NCBI GenBank assembly: GCA_964443385.1
Contig: CAYUCO010000011.1
Location: 1-5,134 of the forward strand
Source of the DNA: VFHP01 sp964443385
GTDB lineage: Bacteria; Chloroflexota; Dehalococcoidia; Lucifugimonadales; UBA2985
DNA length: 5,134 bases
Direction of reading: 5' to 3'
Shown here: positions 1 to 4,827 of the stretch, piece after piece
How the letters are laid out: each line of letters starts with the position of its first letter
How positions within the stretch are numbered: the first letter of the stretch is position 1
Position numbers and translations under genes: made by a program
Notes under the pieces: generated by a model
Databases searched by the model: none
The model's input: only the letters and a program-made list of their open reading frames with translations
What the model was told of the DNA's origin: nothing

Positions 1-630
1 AACGTACGATTGATGTTGAGCATAGGGGAGGCTTGTGAGTTTTGCGGCAACCTCCCTTGCTCTGGTGATTGCGTTTATTCGTGCGGATCGGGTTTGTGGA
101 CCTGGTCCGGATGGAGAAAGAGTGAATTTGTTGGGACCTGCTTGTTGTCTTTGAATTAGCTCATATGTTAAACCTTCCCCGTATTGAGAAAGGTATTCAA
201 GCCTCTCCTCGATTAAGCCTTTGAGGTCAATCCTGTCTGGGTGTTTCCAGAGGCGTGCTGATGTGTTCGGTAAGATGAGCCCAGAAACTTCGCCCTGGTG
301 GGATGCGGCGTAAGAAATGGCGATAGGGCCCCCTGCGGAACTGCCAATCAAAAAAGGTTTTTGGAGTTGTAGATTGGTTATTAAACTTGAGAGGTCATTT
401 ACTATGTCGTCGAATGTATAGTCGCTATTGGGATACGTGGATCTTCCACATGACCGACGGTCATAGGTAATAATGGTAAAACGATCGGCTAACTGATCCA
501 GCCAGTCTGTAGGTGGAGGTGCCAAGGTGGAACTTGGTCCCCCATAACCTCCGTGAATAAATACCACTGGGGGGCCAGAACCATGAACTTCGTAATACGT
601 GTTTATGCCATTTAAATTTAAATAAGGCAT
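1..630 (-). CDS. Alpha/beta hydrolase, proline iminopeptidase/epoxide hydrolase-like, C-terminus cut by window edge
   Basis: The frame is open for 210 codons from ATG at 628-630 to base 1, so the gene is partial only because the window ends. The N-terminus has the usual alpha/beta-hydrolase layout. A first strand leads into the oxyanion-hole motif FIHGG (residues 24-28), then YDRRSCGRS (56-64, the region after strand 4), then the nucleophile elbow GSSAGG (96-101), in which S98 is the expected catalytic serine. The acid and histidine of the triad would lie beyond the left edge. A Ser replaces the Gly common after DRR in this family. An SD-like GGGAGGGG lies at 643-650, 12 nt before the start, which is rather far. 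The start still fits because HGG at residue 26 is canonical spacing. bioY ends 44 nt upstream with no terminator visible between them, so the two are probably co-transcribed. No signal peptide is visible, so it is likely cytoplasmic. The substrate cannot be assigned; peptidase, esterase, epoxide hydrolase and C-C hydrolase all remain possible. Confidence 0.88.
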   Translation of the reverse strand, partial: MPYLNLNGINTYYEVHGSGPPVVFIHGGYGGPSSTLAPPPTDWLDQLADRFTIITYDRRSCGRSTYPNSDYTFDDIVNDLSSLITNLQLQKPFLIGSSAGGPIAISYAASHQGEVSGLILPNTSARLWKHPDRIDLKGLIEERLEYLSQYGEGLTYELIQRQQAGPNKFTLSPSGPGPQTRSARINAITRAREVAAKLTSLPYAQHQSYV

Positions 631-674
631 CTATGGTAGGTTCCCCTCCCTATAAGGCAAAGTGAGTGGGAGTC

Positions 675-1382
675 TTATTCGTCTTTTGGTTTATTCTCAG
701 CTTGTTTTACTAATGCCCAAGCACCTGGGAGTACCATGGCTGCTAATAACAGTTTTAAAGCATCTCCTGCTATGAAAGGATAGAGACCTGCTCTCAATGT
801 TTTGTCTAGGACGTTTGAGCCTCCTATGGCGTCGTAAAACGTTAAGTCAGCATTAATGCTTTTGAATGCAATGAAGTAAGCTAGGCCGGCAAGTCCAAAG
901 ATATAGATACTGGCGTTGCCTATGAACATTGCCAGCGAAACTTTGGTTTTACGGTCCCATCCTAGTTCGGCCAGTTTACCTACTACATATGCAGCAAATA
1001 TGAACCCGACAATGTATCCTCCACTGGCGAGATTCCATACCATGCCATCAGTTCCTGACCACGGTAATATGAAGTGGAAAGTTTTCTCATCCATAAAGCC
1101 GGATGCTGGAGCAAATACTGGTAGTAGGAACATTCCCAATAACATATAGACCAGCATACTTAAGGCACCTCTTTTACTTCCTAGTGCCGCTCCTGTACAC
1201 AATACAGCAAATGTTTGTCCGGTTATTGGCACTGGTGTACCAGGAAAGCGTATAGCTATCTGGGCGAAGAGAGCTGTTAGAAGTGCGAATCCTACTATAA
1301 GAAGGGAGTCTACGAGTAGACCTCTTCTTGGTATTATGGCTGATATTAGAGTGTTATTTGCAACTAATGATTGTGCTTGCAC
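675..1382 (-). CDS. bioY: BioY family biotin transporter (ECF substrate-binding S component)
   Basis: This is an integral membrane protein that binds biotin and imports it, either alone or with the shared ECF energising module (EcfT plus two ATPases). The diagnostic BioY signature FPGTPVPITGQTFAVL spans residues 46-61. It is followed by GAALGSKRGALS (65-75), YMLLGMFLLPVFA (79-91), GGYIVGF (121-127) and the C-terminal PFIAGDALK (202-210) with its conserved Asp/Lys. About six hydrophobic segments can be seen (roughly 23-44, 53-68, 73-91, 121-139, 148-173, 200-225). The protein is 235 aa against about 190-200 for typical BioY. The extra length comes from a longer N-terminus and a long loop at about 92-120 containing two Trp. 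The start is GTG at 1380-1382, preceded by GGAGG with 7 nt spacing; an ATG at 1394-1396 is out of frame. The gene has its own promoter just after the upstream operon's terminator. No ecfA, ecfT or bio synthesis gene is in view. Confidence 0.95.
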   Translation of the reverse strand: MQAQSLVANNTLISAIIPRRGLLVDSLLIVGFALLTALFAQIAIRFPGTPVPITGQTFAVLCTGAALGSKRGALSMLVYMLLGMFLLPVFAPASGFMDEKTFHFILPWSGTDGMVWNLASGGYIVGFIFAAYVVGKLAELGWDRKTKVSLAMFIGNASIYIFGLAGLAYFIAFKSINADLTFYDAIGGSNVLDKTLRAGLYPFIAGDALKLLLAAMVLPGAWALVKQAENKPKDE

Positions 1383-1387
1383 GGTTT

Positions 1388-1394
1388 TGCCTCC
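1388..1394 (-). promoter_or_regulatory. Ribosome binding site that fixes the GTG start of bioY
   Basis: On the minus strand GGAGG lies 7 nt before GTG (1380-1382) and in no useful relation to any in-frame ATG. The next in-frame Met is far inside the signature-bearing part of the protein (residue 75), so the GTG start is strongly preferred. Confidence 0.7.
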
Positions 1395-1421
1395 ATAAAG
1401 CGAGTACTTTCAACGTAGCGA

Positions 1422-1450
1422 AGTATAACTCTGCCTATGGATATGGTCAA
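1422..1450 (-). promoter_or_regulatory. Sigma70-type promoter for bioY
   Basis: Read on the minus strand there is TTGACC (1445-1450), a 17-nt spacer and TATACT (1422-1427), each hexamer five of six to consensus with ideal spacing. Transcription would begin near 1415, leaving a leader of about 30 nt before the GTG start. That is too short for a riboswitch. The promoter lies about 20 nt beyond the terminator of the preceding operon, so bioY is an independent transcription unit. I found no clear BirA-type or BioR-type palindrome overlapping it. Confidence 0.75.
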
Positions 1451-1469
1451 TATGATGTGTAACTTGAGT

Positions 1470-1506
1470 GAAAACGAAAGAGCCCATTAGATACCTAACG
1501 GGCTCT
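1470..1506 (-). terminator. Rho-independent terminator of the three-gene operon
   Basis: AGAGCCC (1479-1485) pairs with GGGCTCT (1500-1506), all seven pairs perfect. After one A/C mismatch, TTAG (1487-1490) pairs with CTAA (1495-1498) around the loop 1491-1494. On the minus strand the hairpin is followed by a T-rich tail TTCGTTTTC (1470-1478). It begins 22 nt after the dehydrogenase stop codon. The opposite side lacks a comparable T tract, so it works for minus-strand transcription and isolates bioY from the upstream operon. Confidence 0.85.
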
Positions 1507-1528
1507 CTACATCTATATTCAGGACGAA

Positions 1529-2494
1529 TTACGAAACTTCCATTACTACCTTGATAACGTTGTCGGTTTTGTCACTGTACATATCATGGGCAGCCTGTAC
1601 GTCATCGAATGCCATTCGGTGAGTTACCAGGTGAGACAGGTCTAATCGTCCCTGTTCCATCAAAGAAACACATTCTCGTATTGAGTTGATGTTTTCTCCA
1701 GCTGCTGCTGAGTTCGCAACGTTTATTCTTGGTATTTTCGTGTACATTGCGTGGTAATCAAACATGAACGAGTCTTCGGTATGTGTCATACCAAAGAGTA
1801 TGGCTTGTCCTCGTTTGCGCAGTGTTTGAAAGACCTGATTGCATGTTTCTGGTCTACCACAGGCTTCTACTGCAACGTCTGCCATTTGGCCTCCTGTGAT
1901 TTCTGTTATAGCTTCGATTATGTTGTCCCTAGTAGGATTTAATGTGTGGGTTGCTCCTATCTGCTTGGCCAAGTCTAATCTGTAGTCCAGCAAATCCGTA
2001 ACAATGACGTGTTTTGCCCCTTGGAGGGCCATAAGTTGGGTGAATCCCAATCCTATTGCTCCTTGGCTCAATATAACGACTGTTTTACCAAGCACGTTGT
2101 CGGATTCCTGCAATGCATACATAACGGTGCCAACAGGTTGACCCATCATCCAAACCGATAGATCTCCGTCGCCTGGTATTTTGATACAACGGTCCGGACC
2201 TTCGGCCATGTATTCTACCAATCCACCAGAGTTGGTTGGTATCACAATGACTCTGTCTCCAACCTTTAGTTCATCAGTGCGACTCTCAACTATCTCTCCC
2301 AAAACCTCATGGCATGGAGCCCCTAGTCTAATTGGGTAGCTTTCTTCCGGAAGGGCTCGGTCGTAAGTTCGTAAATCGGAACCGCATATGGATGCCCGCT
2401 CGGTTTTGATAAGTACTTGTCCGTCTCTTGTTTGAGGTGTTTCGGCTTCTATAATATCGAATTTTCTGTAACCTGCTAATTGAGCTCCTCTCAT
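1529..2494 (-). CDS. Zinc-binding alcohol dehydrogenase-like protein (medium-chain dehydrogenase/reductase superfamily)
   Basis: This is a predicted cytoplasmic NAD(P)-dependent oxidoreductase acting on an alcohol, polyol or hydroxy acid of unknown identity. The N-terminal GroES-like domain has catalytic-zinc candidates C37 (in SICGSD) and H62-E63 (in APCHEVLGEIVE). At the fourth site, where many relatives have EPL, this protein has GQPVGTV (Q119), a pattern I associate with one MDR subgroup. The four-cysteine structural-zinc loop is absent; the chain goes straight from VGDRVIVIP (78-86) to GLVEYM (91-96). That explains the 321-aa length against the usual 340-350. The Rossmann domain begins VVILSQGAIGLG (139-150), with Ser at the first glycine position. 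Strand 2 ends in D167, which favours NAD over NADP. The start ATG (2492-2494) follows GGGAGGA with about 5 nt spacing. It is the third gene of the operon, 68 nt after the cyclase stop, and is followed by the terminator. The substrate cannot be named. Confidence 0.9.
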   Translation of the reverse strand: MRGAQLAGYRKFDIIEAETPQTRDGQVLIKTERASICGSDLRTYDRALPEESYPIRLGAPCHEVLGEIVESRTDELKVGDRVIVIPTNSGGLVEYMAEGPDRCIKIPGDGDLSVWMMGQPVGTVMYALQESDNVLGKTVVILSQGAIGLGFTQLMALQGAKHVIVTDLLDYRLDLAKQIGATHTLNPTRDNIIEAITEITGGQMADVAVEACGRPETCNQVFQTLRKRGQAILFGMTHTEDSFMFDYHAMYTKIPRINVANSAAAGENINSIRECVSLMEQGRLDLSHLVTHRMAFDDVQAAHDMYSDKTDNVIKVVMEVS

Positions 2495-2562
2495 ATTTCC
2501 TCCCTTTTATTATTTATTTATATCGCTTCAACGTATATTTCTTTGTATTATATTCCTAAATA
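2495..2562. other. AT-rich gap between cyclase and dehydrogenase genes
   Basis: These 68 bases are only about 22 % GC, much lower than the flanking genes. They hold the dehydrogenase ribosome binding site (minus-strand GGGAGGA at about 2499-2505). I see no GC-rich hairpin with a T tract, so transcription from the cyclase gene probably reads through. Several TATAAA/TAATAA-like strings could act as weak internal -10 sites, but none has a good -35 at the right distance. Confidence 0.5.
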
Positions 2563-3519
2563 CTAAAACATAGCTATAGGGTTTATTGGTGATCCAGTGC
2601 CACCTTGAACTCTGAGTGGAGCTACTGTCAGCATGAACTCCCATCTCTTGCGTTCTAGGCAAGCATTCGCTATTTCTTCTAGGTTCAAGTTATCTAGTAA
2701 CCATAGTCCCATGTGAGGAATAGCTACTTGATGTATAGGTTGCTTTATATTTGGATATCCACTGGGTACTACATCGCTAACGGTGTCTCCGCCTATAACA
2801 GCAACCTGTTTTTCATGTATCCAAGGTAGGCAAGAGGCATGTAATCCAGGCCACCCGTCTGATACTGGCCTTGTTCCTGCTTCCATGCGACGTTTGTGAT
2901 GACCTGTTCTAACGAGCAAAATGTCTCCCTTTCCAACTGTAATCCCCTGTTGACGGGAGATTTCCTCCAATTCGTCTGGTGTGACATATTCTCCGGGTTC
3001 CATCCAGTCTACGCCTTTGAATCTAGCAGCATCGAGCAAAACTCCCCTGCTAATCACTCCATCATGTAATACTTCAATTGCTTCTCTTTTTGCACCTTCT
3101 CTGGTAGTGACCAATGATGAAGGTTTGCCGTTATACATCTGACCATTCCAGAAGATATGTGAGAGTGAGTCAATGTGGGTTATGTTATATCCATGATAGG
3201 CCATACCTATGAAGTCTCCACTACCTTGTTGATTTTCTGGTAGTTGTGGGTTCTCTTGAATAGAATATCCTTCTCCGGACCCCGTCATGTAGTGTACTAC
3301 TTGGGAAACCGTATCGGCATAGATGGTTTTTGTTATAGGCCTAGAGCATGATACAGATATGCCTTCTTTGACTAGAGAAGCGGCGTGTTTTCTCTCTTCT
3401 GGTCCAATAAAATTTATTGTTCCGAATTCGTCATCATCTCCCCAACGTCCCCAGTTGTTTAAAGATGTCATATACTCCACTATTTCAGATTCATCTGGTA
3501 TGTTAGCTTGTGTTGCCAT
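2563..3519 (-). CDS. Cyclase family protein (kynurenine formamidase/isatin hydrolase-like metal hydrolase)
   Basis: This belongs to the Cyclase family, which includes kynurenine formamidase KynB, isatin hydrolase and polyketide-cyclase-annotated proteins. Characterised members use a divalent metal to hydrolyse amides or lactams. The family metal motif HxDxxxH is present as THIDSLSHIFW (114-124), with H115, D117 and H121 as ligands and H109 just upstream. Other family landmarks are WGDDDEFGTINFI (26-38), KGDILLVRTGHH (197-208), LHASCLPWIH (226-235) with H227, and IHQVAIPHMGLWLLDNL (262-278). At 318 aa it belongs with the long form, which carries an N-terminal extension beginning around NNWGRWGDDDE, and not with the roughly 210-aa KynB form. 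There is no signal peptide, so it is likely cytoplasmic. The start ATG (3517-3519) follows AAAGGAG with about 8 nt spacing, only 22 nt after the stop of the oxidoreductase gene, so the two are firmly co-transcribed. The actual substrate is unknown; a tryptophan-pathway role has no support from the neighbours. Confidence 0.9.
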   Translation of the reverse strand: MATQANIPDESEIVEYMTSLNNWGRWGDDDEFGTINFIGPEERKHAASLVKEGISVSCSRPITKTIYADTVSQVVHYMTGSGEGYSIQENPQLPENQQGSGDFIGMAYHGYNITHIDSLSHIFWNGQMYNGKPSSLVTTREGAKREAIEVLHDGVISRGVLLDAARFKGVDWMEPGEYVTPDELEEISRQQGITVGKGDILLVRTGHHKRRMEAGTRPVSDGWPGLHASCLPWIHEKQVAVIGGDTVSDVVPSGYPNIKQPIHQVAIPHMGLWLLDNLNLEEIANACLERKRWEFMLTVAPLRVQGGTGSPINPIAMF

Positions 3520-3541
3520 ATTTTATTCTCCTTTAGTTATT

Positions 3542-4672
3542 TTAACCCTCTATTACTACGGTACCTTGTTTGTCAGAAGCCATCTCCAGAGCATCTAGGG
3601 TCTTATGTCTTCTGGCCGCTTCTTCGAAGTCCGGCTGGGATTTTCTTCCTGCTTTAATATCGGTAGCAAATTGCCTGAACATTTGAGCCATATTTACAGC
3701 AACGCCTGACGGTACGTCTTTTGGAGTCCATAGGAATTCCTTTGGATGGGGTATGACTGTAAGTTCTTTGTCTTCAGTTTTTGCACCTCTTAAAATCGGA
3801 TCTACCATCTCCACCATTTGATCCGAGGTTACAATCAGAGTTCCTTCAGTTCCATAGACCTCTAATCTAAATGCTGTTCCGTGGTAGGGAATGCTACCTA
3901 TGTGGACAGAAGCCAAGGCATCATTCTCGAGTTTGCCAATCAACATTATATTATCTGGAGATGTAACGGGTATTGTTGTTTCTGATACGGTGTTGGTGAT
4001 TTCAGATATGTTGGTCGCCTTCCACTCTGATATTTGTGTGGCGACTATAGATTGTATTTCTTTGAGTTCCCCTAGCGACCACAAAAAAACATCTAGTGCG
4101 TGTCCAGTTGCAATATTTAAAGCATGTGCACCTGCTTCTTTATCAGCGTTCCAAGCGGATTTAACGGTTCTTGGGCGGGTTATGCCAGGCAGGAACATAG
4201 TCATATTCGCAGCGATCATCCGACCAAGATAACCTTGTGCCACCAAGCTTTTCAGATTCTGAAAGCTTGGTGCATAGCGAGATTGTAGTCCCACCATGGT
4301 CATGACACCTTTTTCTTTGGCAAGTTTTGCCATTTCTTCGGATTGAGATGAGTTGGCTCCTAGAGGCCATTCACAGAATACATGTTTGCCGGCCTCTAAG
4401 GCAGCCATTACCACTTCATAGTGTCTTGGAGCTTTGATGCAAACGTCTACTATGTCTATTTCTGGGTCTGATATAAGATCTTTATAATTCCAGTAACTCT
4501 TGCGAGCACCGTATTGAGAGGCAGATTCTTCTGCGGTTCTTTTAGTTGTAGTGCATACTGCTGTCAGGTCATATTCTGGCAATCCTAGGAATGCAGGCAT
4601 ATGAGCTCTCATGCCCCAACCATAGGTAGCACTAGCACCAATTACACCTAAAGATAGCTTATCATTCGACAT
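3542..4672 (-). CDS. Gfo/Idh/MocA family oxidoreductase, Gal80-like subgroup
   Basis: The N-terminal Rossmann fold is clear: LGVIGASATYGWGMRAHMPA (8-27), the variable turn after strand 2 at about 39-46, and VDVCIKAPRHYEVVMAALE (75-93). The C-terminal alpha/beta dimerisation and substrate domain follows, with YLGRMIAANM (148-157) and YGTEGTLIV (about 272-280 by eye). The 376-aa length is normal. Two catalytic landmarks are altered. The EKP motif reads EWP (E101-W102-P103), losing the conserved lysine. In the usual DxGxH stretch only H191 remains, within NIATGHALD (186-194), with Ile at the Asp position. From memory the same two changes, and wording such as 'LQ.R......LK.L..QGY.G', occur in the yeast regulator Gal80, which binds NADP without catalysis. 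The protein may therefore be a dinucleotide-dependent sensor or an enzyme with modified chemistry. The ATG start (4670-4672) follows AAGGAG by 8 nt. It is the first gene of the operon with the cyclase and the MDR dehydrogenase. The gene contains a strong internal quasi-palindrome. Confidence 0.92.
   Translation of the reverse strand: MSNDKLSLGVIGASATYGWGMRAHMPAFLGLPEYDLTAVCTTTKRTAEESASQYGARKSYWNYKDLISDPEIDIVDVCIKAPRHYEVVMAALEAGKHVFCEWPLGANSSQSEEMAKLAKEKGVMTMVGLQSRYAPSFQNLKSLVAQGYLGRMIAANMTMFLPGITRPRTVKSAWNADKEAGAHALNIATGHALDVFLWSLGELKEIQSIVATQISEWKATNISEITNTVSETTIPVTSPDNIMLIGKLENDALASVHIGSIPYHGTAFRLEVYGTEGTLIVTSDQMVEMVDPILRGAKTEDKELTVIPHPKEFLWTPKDVPSGVAVNMAQMFRQFATDIKAGRKSQPDFEEAARRHKTLDALEMASDKQGTVVIEG
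4238..4274 (-). repeat. Intragenic quasi-palindrome (long hairpin) within the Gal80-like gene
   Basis: CACCAAGCTTTTCAG (4241-4255) faces CTGAAAGCTTGGTG (4259-4272) across the 3-nt loop ATT. Fourteen base pairs form with a single unpaired T, and two more pairs at the base (4238-4239 with 4273-4274) form if C4240 bulges. Each arm contains AAGCTT. It lies at codons 133-145 of the oxidoreductase, which encode the ordinary family segment around PSFQNLKSLVA, so the protein is not disrupted. There is no T tract on either side, so it is not a terminator. Confidence 0.85.
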
Positions 4673-4722
4673 TGGTATTACTCCTTGAGAATGAATTACT
4701 TCCAGCAGGCAATTACGCTCTC

Positions 4723-4731
4723 ATTTTATCA
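4723..4731 (-). promoter_or_regulatory. Candidate extended -10 promoter of the oxidoreductase-cyclase-dehydrogenase operon
   Basis: On the minus strand TGaTAAAAT matches an extended -10 element (TAAAAT at 4723-4728, TG one base upstream). The best -35 at 17 nt, TTCTTG, is poor, as is usual for extended -10 promoters. It implies initiation near 4716 and a leader of about 40 nt before the SD and ATG of the Gal80-like gene. Confidence 0.4.
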
Positions 4732-4742
4732 CGTTATATTAA

Positions 4743-4764
4743 AACCAAGAAGATTGGATTGGTT
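4743..4764. promoter_or_regulatory. Inverted repeat between divergent promoters, possible operator
   Basis: AACCAA (4743-4748) and TTGGTT (4759-4764) form a perfect 6-bp dyad with a 10-bp spacer. Arm centres are 16 bp apart, close to one and a half helical turns. The dyad sits upstream of both candidate -10 elements, near the midpoint between them. The position suits a dimeric regulator controlling one or both divergent transcripts. A dyad this short can arise by chance in AT-rich DNA. Confidence 0.3.
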
Positions 4765-4785
4765 ATTCATTTCCATTTTCACAGG

Positions 4786-4794
4786 TGATAATAT
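4786..4794 (+). promoter_or_regulatory. Candidate extended -10 promoter of the plus-strand membrane-protein gene
   Basis: TGaTAATAT (4786-4794) fits an extended -10. The overlapping GATAAT (4787-4792) is five of six to TATAAT, with only a weak TATTCA 17 nt upstream (4764-4769). Initiation near 4800 would leave a short leader before the AGGAG at 4817-4821. Confidence 0.35.
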
Positions 4795-4827
4795 AGCCTA
4801 AGACAGCAACATATTTAGGAGAATATG

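Noticed and set aside
916..1149. Plus-strand open frame of 77 codons opposite bioY
   Set aside because: It lies wholly antisense to a well-supported bioY, has no SD and no recognisable motif.
1383..1478. Biotin operator or riboswitch before bioY
   Set aside because: The predicted leader is only about 30 nt and no BirA-like paired half-sites were found.
1751..1942. Plus-strand open frame of 63 codons opposite the MDR dehydrogenase
   Set aside because: Antisense shadow of a conserved gene; Cys-rich content reflects the complementary codons.
2344..2353. 10-bp perfect palindrome CTTCCGGAAG inside the dehydrogenase gene
   Set aside because: Short, within conserved coding sequence, and expected by chance at about this frequency.
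2793..2987. Minus-strand 64-codon frame inside the cyclase gene
   Set aside because: Overlaps the cyclase gene in another frame; no independent signal.
3323..3598. Plus-strand 91-codon frame across the cyclase/oxidoreductase junction
   Set aside because: Antisense to two conserved genes and their gap, with no SD or motif.
3891..4232. Plus-strand 113-codon frame opposite the Gal80-like gene
   Set aside because: Longest of the shadows but fully antisense to a gene with clear family motifs.
4238..4274. Intragenic hairpin as a premature transcription terminator
   Set aside because: No T-rich tract follows the stem on either strand, and it lies in the middle of an intact gene.
4161..4370. Minus-strand 69-codon frame within the Gal80-like gene
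   Set aside because: Alternative frame of a conserved gene, low-complexity composition, no ribosome site.
4825..4827. First of the tandem ATG codons as start of the membrane protein
   Set aside because: It is in frame, but AGGAG would be only 3 nt away; the second ATG has the better 6-nt spacing. The difference is one residue.
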